Shown: one piece after another, positions 34,815 to 48,461 of the stretch | How positions within the stretch are numbered: position 1 is the first letter of the stretch | Layout of the letters: each line of letters begins with the position of its first letter | NCBI GenBank assembly: GCA_026929865.2 | Contig: CM049403.1 | Span: 21,298,001-21,362,000 of the forward strand | From: Hyperoplus lanceolatus | Lineage: Eukaryota > Chordata > Actinopteri > Uranoscopiformes > Ammodytidae | DNA length: 64,000 nucleotides | Direction of reading: 5' to 3' | Notes under the pieces: model-generated | Told to the model about the DNA's origin: nothing | The model's input: the letters and a program-made list of their open reading frames with translations, nothing else | Databases searched by the model: none | Program-made: the position numbers and the translations under genes

Positions 34815-37269
34815 CTCTCCATCTGCTCCAGTTGATGAGAGGCACTTCCAGACCTGAACATAATGGAATTTGCAAATACAATGTGTTCCAAAATATATAA
34901 AAATAGATCATGATTTGCTAAGAACATAGATGGGATGTGCCAACAATTATGTCACAATGTATTATCTGTGAAATAAAAAAAATATAAAACTCTTATTAAG
35001 CATCAGTACTTACTAAAGTAGGATTCAACACCTTCAACATCACTTCAATTAACCAAAAGACAGTAAAGACATTTGACAACATCTGTCCAAGAAAAAACTA
35101 TGACATCTACGTTTTCCATCAAAAGAAACATGAGAGCCACGGCTAGCAACAATGTAAGAGTACAAAAAATAACCATCTTAATCATGTTCAAGCCATCATG
35201 TGCCCCTCTGGCCCTGTTTGATGTCTCTTTGAGACAAAGGCACAGAAACCCCCCACTGAACAGAACAAAGGCACACAACACTTTCCATATAAATGTGGAG
35301 TGGAAAGAACACTAAAACCAGAGTAAGAGTGAGCAGATGTGCCCGGCACAGAGATGACACCATGTCGCCACATGTGTCTGATGTTGGGGACATGTGAAAC
35401 ATCTATCGTCATTTGAGGAGCGGAGAGGAGAGGCTCTGTGGTGATGAAGCTGTTGGGTGGGTTGTAATTTATTTTCTGCTGGTGTGATTTCAGCAGTGCC
35501 ACTCCTGCCACCTTCTGGACCTCAGTGGGACAAATGGATTTGGTCAGAAAAGACAATAAAAAACAGAAGTCAACATCATTTGTGCGTGTATCATAGACCT
35601 TATCCAAAAAAGAATAGTGAGTGTTTGGTTAAAGATAAGTGCCATTTTATTAGTGCATGAGATGCTGACTAAAAAATTACATGGAAAGCCAGGAAGATAT
35701 CCAGCAAGTTCGGACCAGGTGTTTGTGCTCCTACACATAGGTGCCATTGGACTGGGATGTTGTTTAACAGTAGTTAGAATTGAAAGTTTGAATGATAAAT
35801 TATCCAACATTTTAAATAAAGTCATCTAGGGAACTGTGAAAACCATGTCTGACACAAAATATTAAATGGTGCCTCGACAAATGGATTGAAAATCAATTGG
35901 TGGAAGATGAGACTGCAGTGATATTTTTATTTGAGCCAATAATGATTTTATATGTGTGAATATTAAACAAAAAGGTCTGGGAAATATGGACAACGCTTGC
36001 TGCTGGCATACCAAGAAGATCACAGAGCACACAGAGTACTCTGAGAAGGAGAGGAAATATGTATGGTGTTAACTCAAAAGGAAAATAGTATCTATCCCCT
36101 TGAATGTGGTACTAAAATTATTGATTAAACAAAACATTAAATATTACGGCAAACCGTATCAGGAAAAAATAGGCCAAAACAAGTACCATCCCCTTAGGCT
36201 TAGTTCCGTAAGTGGATTTTTAAAGCATAGACATCTAAGTACATGACATCTGTCGTATCTAAGATCTAGAATCTCTAAAATAATAATATATCTAAAATAA
36301 TATTCCGTAAGTAACTTTCATGATTAAAACATTGCTTTTGAGAGTCCTCTCTGAACTGTCTTCATACTGTACAAAATGTGGCTGAAACTCCTTGCTCCAA
36401 TTGTAAGATTTCTAATCAAGACTAATCTGAAAATGGCAGTTAAATAATTGAGAAATTGTACATGTAGTACAACAAGCATCAGAAAGATATACAGTATGAT
36501 TTACAGGACCAAGGCTTACACATCCTGGGTTCTGAGCATAGATAATATATAAAAGGTTCTGAGTGACCCATATTCAAGAGCCAGGAAACTTTTCCTCACC
36601 ACCACCTCAACATGCACCCCGGGCCAACACAGGTTAGCTGTAGAGGGCCTACTGATCCTGATCCAATGCGACCCCGTGCTAATTCCCTGGTGAAAGCCAC
36701 CCAAGTCTATCCCATGAGGCCTTAAAACCTCAAGGTTTATATGAATAAGCTCCACTCTGAATGGGAACCAAGGAACTGGGCTGGTAATAATAGACCTCAG
36801 GAAAAAAGGTTTTGACCAAAGTGGTCAACAGAGACTCATCCAAATGCCCCCTCAATTTATTTCCCTGCAGGTTTTGGGAGAATGTCGGACACTCTTCCTG
36901 TAAAGCTACTTAGTATTTATTAAAGCTTTTGTTTTTGATTGCTGGGGTAATGTAGTCTGCTGCCTACTTACAGTATATTAGAGGTAATTTACTACACAAG
37001 GCTCTGTTACGGGGCCAGGATAGGAAGGTTATAATGAAATTTAAGATGCAAGGAAATAATTTGCTAGCAAATGTATAGCCTTCAACTTGCTTCCTTGGCC
37101 AAATGCGTTTTTCAAGTGCTCGGCACACTGTGCTCCAAGATGCGGGGACGGCTTGCCTCTGAAACAATATTTCAACAGTGGTTACAGATGCAAAACCGGT
37201 GCCATCTCTCAGCTTGGGTTGTTCCCACCAAAGTGCAGCATAAGGGATTTTCATTTTATTTCTGGGAAG
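34815..37269. other. Non-coding stretch with one odd hydrophobic frame
   Basis: Nothing is firmly recognised. On the minus strand at about 35045-35320 a frame downstream of a ctggttttag acceptor-like site encodes two hydrophobic segments (around LCAFVLFSGGFLCLCL and MVIFCTLTLLLAVALMFLLM). There is no initiator in a good context and no family match, so it is not called a gene. Confidence 0.35.
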
Positions 37270-37560
37270 AGGTTATGCATTGCTGTGTAGCGGTAGTGGC
37301 ATTAAGGTTCAGAGAAGCAGGCTCACAGATAACAGGTTGCAGGTTTGAATTGCCAGGCTGCATGATACAACATAATGTTCTGGCCTCCTTCAATAGCTAT
37401 AACACTGAGGTATCTTTGAGCCAAGCAAATATCTGTATTACCATTGGATCGTGCACTGGCTTCGGTGGGAGACTGTGGTTGTACTGTGCCGCTCCCAGTT
37501 TGGATGAATGTAACTGTGTGAATGTAAGGCAGGGCGTTGTTGGAAAAAAAGTGCATGTGT
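37270..37560 (+). mobile_element. Degenerate tRNA-derived SINE
   Basis: A promoter box B-like ggtttgaattgcc at about 37341 is preceded by a box A-like gtagcggtagtgg. After it comes the body cactgaggtatctttgagcc...accattg...ctcccagtttggatgaatg, the order seen in dispersed fish SINEs. This explains most of the long chance frame at 37071-37601. Confidence 0.5.
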
Positions 37561-37639
37561 GCCTTAAATCCCAGAGGAAGATTAAAAACAGACATTGGTA
37601 AAGAAGCTATCAGGCCACCCACACAAGCCAGAAACATGC

Positions 37640-38110
37640 TATTAACGTTTTACAAACAAATTGAAAAACACATCTTATGTTAATGAGAGATCATTTATCC
37701 CTATAGTACAGTCATTCTGATCGGCCATTTTACAACAATTATTGCCACTAAGTTTGAGATCAACGGCTAAAGATGTTTACTTTGAGGCTGAATTGCTGTT
37801 GTTCAGCAGCTACACTCTCACAAAGATTACATTGACCATCTCATTTTCATTTAAATGGCTCAATGGAGTCCCATTTACTTTCTGCTTTCCTACAGCCCAT
37901 CAGGCTCAATAAAAGCCAATGAGCTGATTAAATCAGGAAAATCTAGTTGTCCCCTTTATGCAAACAGCATATGGTTTTCTCAGCGTGGCTGCACATGGCA
38001 GCGCTCTTTCAATTTTATTTGCTCTTTCGTATCGAGTTGTCATCTTACCATCTGGGTAATTATGAAGTTTCCCGCTCTTCAAGATTATTTTGTCAACACT
38101 TTACTCTAGC
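37640..38110. other. Repeat-free block, possible conserved non-coding element
   Basis: Unlike its surroundings this block has no repeat signature. It is dense in homeodomain and POU-like words (atttaaatgg, gctgattaaatca, tttatgcaaa). Nothing shows function directly. This is a guess from composition. Confidence 0.25.
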
Positions 38111-38734
38111 CTTAATCTAGTGCATTATCATTAATAACCATATGCAAAGTAATGTGTTGAACAGCAATAATAAAACAATAAAATCAATGAATGCTGTTTT
38201 TATTTTAGAAAAAGCTTTGGTCCTATTACTGCTGTGTGATCACTGTCTGTAACGCTGTTTCCCCTGGCTAGAAGATAAAATGTTTTTTAAAATAGAGTAG
38301 TTTTGAGTTGTTTGGGGGATGCGCATATTTGTGTTGTTGCAGAGAGTAAGGTGAGGAGTTTAGAAGACATGAGTCGTAGCCCTATTTGCTACCTTCAGAT
38401 GAAGCCATACCGACTGTTTTTCCATTCTAGTATGCTAAGCTAACTATATCCCCGTTGTACCATAAACAAATATGAAAATGTCAACAATCTTCTCTAATCC
38501 TATGAGACAGCAAAACAGTGGATTTCCCAAAATGTGGAATTTTCTTTTAAAACAGGTTTGAGTCTCTCCAAATTGCTATTGGGATATGTTCCAAACAAAT
38601 ACTCTATCCCCTGTAAAGATTTTCCTCAGAATAAACCACACAGGTAGCAGGTAGCCGCACAAATATATGCCTGTACGGCAGACATGCCTCATTGTATGTC
38701 TGGATGTGAGCTTTTGTCATCCAGGCTTTTGTCT

Positions 38735-39350
38735 CTGCAACTCCCTACTACTGCAACTCCCTCCTGGCTGGTCTGCCTGCAAGTGCCATGTAAGAGCTAG
38801 AAATGTAGCAACTACCCAAATTGTAATTTAAAAAATGTAATTTAATAATAATAATAATAATCTTAATAATAAATTTTTTTTTTATCATAAGTGGCTACAT
38901 TTTGGGCAAGAATCATTGCGCTTTTGGCTCAGCATTTTGTTAAATCATCGACAAGGTATTACATTTTGGGTTTTATTACTATTTTTTATTAATTACATTC
39001 CGGGTCGTGGTTAGATTTAAGACTCTTACACCCCATCTGATCTCTGCACCTCATTTAGAATGCAGCAGCTGGTACTTGCATGGTGGAATGAAATCAACAT
39101 TGACATCAGGAAAGCTGAAAGTCTACGTATCTTCCGCCGCAGGCAAAAAAACACATCCCTTTTGACTGCACCTTGCTAAGATGATGGTTATAAATAAACA
39201 AAGTAAAATTACTCCAATAACATGTTGCACTTTGTAGTTTGGTTAATGTTGAAATAACGTTAATGATTCTTGATATTCTGATTGTTTACCTTCATGGTTG
39301 AATGCAGATAATGTAAGTCGCTTTGGATAAAAGCTTAAATAAATCAAATG
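38735..39350 (+). mobile_element. L2/Maui-type LINE 3' fragment, itself interrupted
   Basis: At 38745-38795 the translation YCNSLLAGLPASA, and at 39055-39180 pieces such as RKAESLRIFRRR, match the C-terminal end of fish L2 reverse transcriptases. The tail gtaagtcgctttggataaaagc at about 39315 is the standard 3' end of that family. About 240 bp (38803-39040), containing an AAT repeat, separates the two coding pieces and is probably an insertion. Confidence 0.7.
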
Positions 39351-39839
39351 TACTGTAATGTACAAACAGGAGTGGGACGTGGACTTAAAATGTGAATCAA
39401 ATTACCAAATCTCCTGCAAGATTCACAAATCACACACCCCAAACTCTAAGACATTTTATTGACTAGGACTACTTCACTGTCTATGCTTGCTGTCAGCAGA
39501 AGCTTAATGTTTTTTTTACAAATTTGACAAATCTGCCCTCTGGACATCAAAGAAAATAAAGGAGCGGGAAATGTCTTGTCATAATGCCGAGCTCTGATCA
39601 GCAGCCGTGCATGTAGCTGTCAAGATGTTTTAGATGCTTAAACAGATATCCATTTCCTCAGGGCAAAGTGAAATTAATTGTGCTATAATAAACACCTGTC
39701 ACACAGCCCAGGTCGAAGCAAACACAAGGAGCTTCCAAACATCATTGGTTTGAATGTTTTGTACAGGCTCGGTGGCTCTTTTTCAGTTTCATGTCTTGGA
39801 GGGGAATTATAGCTTACTGACAAAATGGATGCATTAATC

Positions 39840-39965
39840 ATAGTAAATTGATTTTGCTGCACCTCCCGTGGGCCATCAGCTGCCTACCCACCTTGGCCAC
39901 AAGGTCCTTAGAGGAGGTGGCCCTAGCTGCCTTAGCGTCCTGCTGCCCCTTTGACTTTGACAGTC
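39840..39965. other. GC-rich open block, possible exon or conserved element
   Basis: On the minus strand the block reads openly as SKSKGQQDAKAARATSSKDL followed by VAKVGRQLMAHGRC, in an otherwise AT-rich region with no repeats. I do not recognise the protein and the flanking splice-like signals are weak. It could equally be non-coding. Confidence 0.25.
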
Positions 39966-40974
39966 TCTGACAACTGAGCATTTACTCTTACAAGTGAGAT
40001 TGATGTTTCAGGTCCAGACAAAGAATGGTATTACTCAGCAACTTCTCAACTATTCATGATTTCTTGGAAAATCTAAAAAGTGCCAGGAAGTTTTGTAACA
40101 CCCAAATATGACCCCGTCTGACTGCTGGTCTATGTCCATTGAACATTATCTGCATGGATGACAGCAACGTATGCAATACTTTCAGAACAATCTCTGAATG
40201 CTCACACTATGACCACTAGGTGGAGTAAAAACAGATGCTATGAGTCTGGGCTGTAATAAATTATTATGAGATTTTATATAATAATTAGACACTTTTCTTG
40301 CTTGTATATTCTAATTAATCACTTTTGTGACAAAATTATGTACTTTGACACATAATTTAACATAAGAAAATACAATAGGTGATTCATACCTTTCTGAAAA
40401 TAGGAAATGATTTTCCCAGTTTATTTTAACAAAGCCATTTTGACAATTTATCTGATGATCTGCTGCTCAGAGTGGTAATCCAGTGTCTGGATTAAACCAC
40501 AACCTCAAGATCTCAACAACACTTTGAATGGTCTGTGGAAGACAGTGAACCAGCTTGTCGCTGTACTTCTACCATAAGATTAATAATCCATGATTCGCAT
40601 ACATCACTTGTTTTTGCGTTTTGACACATACATAAAGATACAAATCCCTGCAACAAAGCCTGTGATGTATACTTGCCTCAGTCACACCTCCTCTGTCATC
40701 TATCAAGCCCAAAATTATTCATACCCCTGGCAAATTTTTACTTAAAGTTACTTTTATTCAACCAGCAAGTTTTTTCTTGATTGGAAATGACACAGGCTTC
40801 TCCCAAAAAAAAGATAATAAGACAATGAGATAATAAGAGGCATCATTGTGGAAAAAAACATTTTTCATCTTTTATTTACATTTGAACAAAAAGTGGCATG
40901 TCCAAAATTAGTCATACCCTTCTCAATAGAAAAAGCCTTTACTGGCTATTACAGCAATCAAACGCTTCCTATAA

Positions 40975-41187
40975 TTACTGACCAGCTTTTTGCATGTTCA
41001 CTAGTATTTTTGCCCATTCATCTTTAGCAATGAGCTCCAACTCTTTCAGGTTGAAGGGTCTCACTGCCATCACCCCGATCTTTAGCTCCCTCCACAGATT
41101 CTCAATTGGATTAAAGTCAGGACTATGGCGGGGCCAGTGTAAAACGTTAATGTGTTTGTCCCCTAAACATTTCTTCACCACCGCATC
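40975..41187 (-). pseudogene. Inverted duplicate of transposase C-terminus
   Basis: Minus-strand reading gives [20 protein letters not shown], then [15 protein letters not shown] and [17 protein letters not shown]. This contains the catalytic glutamate motif PIENLW. The same peptide, slightly different, is encoded in the opposite direction at about 41775-41970. It is a dead terminal duplicate, not an independent gene. Confidence 0.9.
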
Positions 41188-42032
41188 GTGGGAGATCACA
41201 GAGGACGTGGTCGGAAGCCAAAAGTTACACCTGTACTGGCCAGGCGGATAGTGAGAGAGACGAAAAATAATCCTAGGATCACCACCAAGGCCATCCTGGT
41301 AATCTTGGCTCTGCTGGAGGCAACGTCTCATTGCAGACAATCCAACGGACACTGCTGTGTTCCTTGGACGCAGAACAAGGAGGATGCCACTTCTCCAGAT
41401 AAGGCACCCAAAAGCCCGCTTGGCCTTCGCAAATGCTCATCTGGACAAAGAAGAAGACTTCTGGTCTTCTGTTTTATGTTCAGATGAAACTAAATTTAAT
41501 TGTTTGGCCACAATGATGCATCCTTCATTTGGCATAAAAAAGGAGATGCCTTCAACCCTAAGAACACCATCCCCGCTGTCAAACATGGTGGTCCTAATGC
41601 TTTGGGGGGGGGGGGGGGGGTTCAGTCAATGGACCAGGGAACCTAATGACAGTAAACGGCACCATGAAAAAAGAGCAATACATCAAGATTCTCAACTACA
41701 ACATCAGGCAGTTGGCAGAGAAACTTGGCCTTGGGCGCCAGTGGAAAAACGACACAAAACACACAGCAAAAGTGGTGAAGAAATGTTTAGGGGACAAACA
41801 CATTAACGTTGTACAGTGGCCCAGCCATAGTCCTGACTTGAATCCAATTGAGCATCTGTGGAGGGAGCTAAAGATCAGGGTGATAGCAGTGAGACCCTCC
41901 AAACTGAAAGAGTTGGAGCTCATTGCTCAAGATGAATGGGCAAATATACTAGTGGAGACATGCAAAAAGCTGGTCAGCAATTATATGAAGCGTTCGATTG
42001 CTGTAATAGCAAATAATGGCTTTTTCTATTGA
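41188..42032 (+). pseudogene. Tc1-like transposase pseudogene lacking its N-terminus
   Basis: The frame enters at the linker ([20 protein letters not shown], then PRITTKAI), so the first DNA-binding helices are missing. After a frame break it gives [27 protein letters not shown] (first catalytic D), a G-rich 'LWGGGGG' loop expanded by 17 G, and NGTMKKEQYIKILN. It continues into KNDTKHTAK (the position of the second D, altered) and SPDLNPIEHLWRELK (E), ending at 42032. Several frameshifts make it inactive. Confidence 0.9.
41604..41620 (+). repeat. Homopolymer G17 inside transposase gene
   Basis: Expansion of the codons for the glycine loop after the first catalytic aspartate. It also shifts the frame. 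Confidence 0.9.
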
Positions 42033-42226
42033 TTATTGAGAAGGGTATGAATATTTTTGGACATTCCACTTTTTGTTCAAATGTAAATAAAAGCTGACAT
42101 TTTTTTTCCCACAATGGTGTAAATCGTCTTATTCTTCATTTCCAATCAAGAAAACACTTGCTGGTTGAATAAAAGTAACTTTAAGTCAAAATTCGCCAGG
42201 GTTATGAATAATTTTGGGCATGACTG

Positions 42227-43226
42227 TATCATTTTAAAACGTTCAAGAGAATTGTCCTCCACATTTATGGTATGTTGCTGCCATCTATAGGATGAAATAA
42301 TTTCCTTTGCTCTGCTACCATGGAATGGTCTCTGAGGCATCATGAACCTACATGTCATGTATGAATCATTTCAAAAACTACAAGGAGACAGTTGAGACCC
42401 TTTAATACAAATATATAGCTCTTATTCAAATAAAAAACACTTAATGTGGGAGGACCACAAAAAGACTGAAGCAATGGTAATTTGTTCATAGAAAATAAAC
42501 AAAGCTGAGGCTCAGTGAATGAAAGTTCTCATGATTTACACAGCAATATTCTGGAATGAACTCAGTAGGTGTGGATAGTTTTCAAAAAGGTGTTGGTGGG
42601 TAAACAATACAATAAATTCCTTGACAATATTCACAATGTTAGAAACCACATTGTCTTACCAGGAATCCTCTAAAAGCTTCACTGTACTATAAAAAAGATC
42701 TCAGCTAAAGTACAGTATGACACTTTCTGTAAATATGTATTTTGCCAAAAATTCATTGTTATCCTACTGATATGAACCAAAGAACCAAAGAGTCAAAGCA
42801 TGTTTCACATTCATATTTGAACAGTCAAAATGTTTTGTGGGGGTCAAATTTCAACGAGAAGTACTGAAGAAACAAAGTGTATAACACAAAAAAGAAAAAA
42901 ACAACACGAAGACAGCAACTGGAAACTATTGGTCAGTATCTGAAAAAACAGGAAGAAATATATCCTTTTTTCTGATATGCTTGATAAGAGAATGTACACA
43001 ACGAGTCAGGTAAGATAATGTGCAAAGAAACACTATTTCACATCATGTACTACCTGTGTAACTGCAAAAAAAGGTATTTCTTTGATTTGCTTGATGGTGT
43101 ACATATCTTATCTTTGGTGCTCAGTGTATTCTTCAATTGACACTTGCAAGGGGTTAGGGTGAGAGGAGAGGAGGTGTCTTATTTACACAATGTCTGCAAA
43201 GCACACTTTTTGCGGTTTCAGTTGTC
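42227..43226 (-). other. srek1ip1 3' UTR candidate and downstream flank
   Basis: This follows the srek1ip1 stop codon on the minus strand. No perfect AATAAA was found close to the stop. ATTAAA on the minus strand at 42406-42401 is the best poly(A) signal candidate and would give a 3' UTR of roughly 0.8 kb, ending just before the Tc1 element. This is inferred, not shown. Confidence 0.35.
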
Positions 43227-45679
<2,453 letters not shown>

Positions 45680-45681
45680 TA

Positions 45682-45790
45682 TACTTTTCCACGAAAAAAC
45701 CTGAAAAGTGCAAAACTATCGATAGTTAACGGCGGCGCGCGAATCAACTGTCTCCACTCAAAACAACGTCACCCGGAAACATTTTCTTCT
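45682..45790 (-). promoter_or_regulatory. srek1ip1: srek1ip1 promoter/5' UTR region
   Basis: Immediately upstream of the start codon on the minus strand lies a short CpG-bearing block (GGCGGCGCGCG at 45731-45741). A TGACG CRE-like site and a CCGGAAA ETS-like site lie around 45767-45780. There is no TATA box. This is the usual make-up of a housekeeping promoter. The start site is not determinable from sequence alone. Confidence 0.5.
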
Positions 45791-45895
45791 TCTTCCTGTT
45801 TTTTTTGTTTTGTTTGTGCTTTTGCCAAACGGGCCTACAGATGCATTACCGCCACCAATTGGACTGGAGTTCGAAACAGAGGATTATGCTGGTAT
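45778..45895 (-). repeat. Dispersed fish repeat next to the promoter (CTTCTT tail)
   Basis: The CTTCTTCTTC tract, a T-rich stretch and then gcattaccgccaccaattgg recall a common dispersed fish repeat, probably a LINE 3' end. It touches the promoter, so the upstream regulatory region is only about 100 bp long. Confidence 0.4.
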
Positions 45896-46558
45896 TATAA
45901 AAACGTAGGATAATAATGTTACAGTATAGGCTAGGCTTTATCTTGCTTGAAATATATGTAGGCTATGTCTTTTGCCTTCCTCAGTGACTGTAGATGTTTT
46001 TTTTCCCCCACAATGAAATATGCTAGGCTATGTTGAACTGTTCCTAGTTGGCCACAGGTCCAGAGTGTGTTCAGTTTCCAGCAGACCATGTCTCTTCCTT
46101 CTATGAGATGTCATCCAGTGCCATCATCATCCCAGTGCTCTTAGTAGATTATAGGTGGGCAATTCTTCAACTAGGTCCATTCTGGTGTCCTTTGCAGACA
46201 TAAAGAAAACAAGAGCAATTTTTTTTCCATTTTTAAATGTTGTCACACTTAATTTACACTAAAAATTACTTTATAAAAAACAAATGGTAGATCAGGCAAT
46301 ATATAGGCTATATTACAAAGTTGCGTTTTACATGTGGTTTTGACTATACTATATCTTCTTTGTCCCATGGTCCAGCTTTGGAAATTCATCCCTTCTTAAT
46401 TGTAAAAATAAATATTGATATATATTACTTTAAACATTTAATAGTATAACAAAGTCTATTTTAATTAGATGTATCCTGTGTTGTTAGAAATATTAGTATT
46501 TTATGCATTATTTCACTACAAGTAGGCCTACACCTGTCCCTTGGGTTCACCGTCATTT
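45896..46558. other. Non-coding, nothing recognised
   Basis: AT-rich sequence without a supported gene. Confidence 0.45.
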
Positions 46559-46894
46559 CAGCCTGGCACTGCCCGCCTACCTACTTCCGCTCAATTTTTA
46601 TTTCCCTTCAGCAGTCAGTCTGGGTCCGCGGTATATTCGCGGGTTTTTCTCAGCCAGATTTTTGGCTGTCCAATCAGCGAAAACAGAGGGAGCATCTCAG
46701 AAGCCAGTGCATGACATACGTCACGATCAAACGTTATGCGATTGGTTGCAGATCCAGAGTGGCACTGGGCAGATCCAAAAGTTTTAAACTTCAACAGACA
46801 CCCGCATTCAAGTGAGTTACCATTTGTCAATTGAGCAATTCCAGACCTCCGGTACAAATTAAATAAAGTAAGATGGTCTGGTAGGACCTGGCAA
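46559..46894. mobile_element. Short hAT-like MITE, copy 2
   Basis: It starts CAGCCTGGCACTGCCC and ends ggtaggacctggc. It aligns along its length with 821-1194 (shared blocks ttccgctcaatttt, cattcgttatgcgattgg-like and gttttaaacttcaacagaca). The right TIR is mutated and no target duplication is apparent. It is an older or more decayed copy than the first. Confidence 0.75.
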
Positions 46895-47689
46895 ACAATT
46901 TGGTGCAAAGCCAGCAGTAAAAGAGAAACAGCAAACACATAACAAATAAGACAACAAAATAACAAAAAAAGATCACAATTTCATGTGGTCATTGACAAGA
47001 CTGATAGCAGCAGGCATAAATGATTTTTCTTGTGTGTTTTTTGTGCGTAGCATATCATGTTTGAGATGAGTGATGCAATGTGTGCCGTACAAATTCAACT
47101 ATCACAATGGGAGTATACACTCATATCTATTTGGTTTGCTCTTCCTCCATTGCCCCAATCCTGAGTGTGAGGGAATTTTGGGTCTTTAGTTGTAATATTA
47201 ATGGGATTTTTTTTGAAAGCTGAAAATAAATACATGGAATGTTTTTATGGTAATTTAAAAGTTTGATTGAGGTGGCATCAACCTTCATACAAATTTTATG
47301 AACAAATAGCAGGTGAATACATAGGCGTTTTCCCCAAATTCCTCAAAGTTCTGTCAATCATAACACAGAGGGCACATACAAAAATGTTAAGCTTGCTGTG
47401 TTAGGTATATTTTGTTTCAGCAAAACTTCACCTACATTATACACCTGCCATTTTTTTTTCTCAATTTGACATAATATTTGAACATTATGGACCCAAACCA
47501 CAAAAAAAGGGAAAAAAAACATATTTTTTTCATATATGCCTTTTTATTAAAAAAAAAAGCTAGGCCTAGGTAGACCTATAATAAAACATACAGTATATGG
47601 ATACATATATGACATGTATATGTAAAGAACAGATTATTAGGCTACTGTGTCTGTAGGCTACACGTTATGAAGGCTGGCTGCTGTGTGTG
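46895..47689. other. Non-coding, nothing recognised
   Basis: Between the MITE and the presumed retroviral LTR. Contains an AT-rich stretch and no supported gene. Confidence 0.4.
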
Positions 47690-48166
47690 TACTCAGTGCT
47701 TCAGTCAGACACCAATGTTTTTATGTAGCCTAAATAGTCATACTTTGACTAAGAGGATGAACTGTCCTCCTCCTTCATGTCAAAGAACAAGCTGATAGCT
47801 TGACTCACGTTCAAAGTTTTCTTCAATATGACTAAAACATTCTCAGTAGTCTATCTTCAAACCTCTCAGTACCTCTCAATCTTCCTCCTGTCAAACGACT
47901 CCGGAATGTTATGGTTCACTGTGTTCAGCTCTGAACCAACACATTGGTAGGCTTGGTGCCCGAATCGGGGAAGTGATAGAGATAGCGCGAGGTTAAAACA
48001 CAGCTCTATGCATGAGGTTGTCAGAATTGAAGTGCAAGTCACGAGAGTTGCAGTCCGGTTCTCCTTGGCCAAGTCTGTAATAAATATTGCTTCATAATTC
48101 ATCCAAGTCTCCTGAAATATTCTTCCACCTGAGCTGACCTCCAACCTTAACAGAACCTCCATCACA
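47690..48166 (+). mobile_element. 5' LTR (3' part) of an endogenous retrovirus
   Basis: The right edge is well placed: a TAATAAAT poly(A) signal near 48079, then sequence ending ...cctccatcaCA at 48166, followed after three bases by a primer-binding-like TGG. The left edge is unknown because no matching 3' LTR exists in the window. 47690 is only a guess. The gag remnants begin about 300 bp downstream, as expected. Confidence 0.5.
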
Positions 48167-48169
48167 AAT

Positions 48170-48187
48170 TGGCGTCACAAACAGGAT
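48170..48187 (+). promoter_or_regulatory. Retroviral primer binding site candidate
   Basis: TGGCGTCACAAACAGGAT begins with the TGG expected opposite a tRNA CCA end and lies three bases after the LTR's CA. The tRNA species is not identified. Confidence 0.5.
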
Positions 48188-48461
48188 CTCAAGATAACAT
48201 CGACCTGGTAAGTGCACTAAATTTGATTTATGCCTTACCATGTCTTTGTTTGACGAGATCAGAAAAGAATATATGTGATAGTTCTAAAACACGGTCTTAA
48301 GCTACAAAATTGAAAATAAATGGTCAGCTTATGGTAGACAGATAGTTCTCTTTACAGCAAAGTAGGTTTGATTCCTCTTTGACAAACAGCTATTAAGTCC
48401 TGTTTGGTTTACACGAAGAGATACAACACAATAGAATAAAACAAAATAAGATTTTCAGTTT

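Larger units (their letters stand above)
40700..42226 (+). mobile_element. 'Snapback' Tc1-like element with inverted 3' ends
   Basis: The right end (about 41770-42226) holds the C-terminal transposase coding region, the 3' UTR and the TIR ending ...gggcatgactg, followed by TA. The left 480 bp (about 40700-41187) is an inverted copy of the same segment instead of the normal 5' end. Between them lies transposase coding sequence on the plus strand. The left TIR edge is eroded, so 40700 is approximate. The family is a DD34E Tc1 type by motif spacing. Confidence 0.85.

Noticed and set aside
37071..37601. 176-codon plus-strand frame
   Set aside because: Much of it overlaps a degenerate SINE and it has no domain resemblance.
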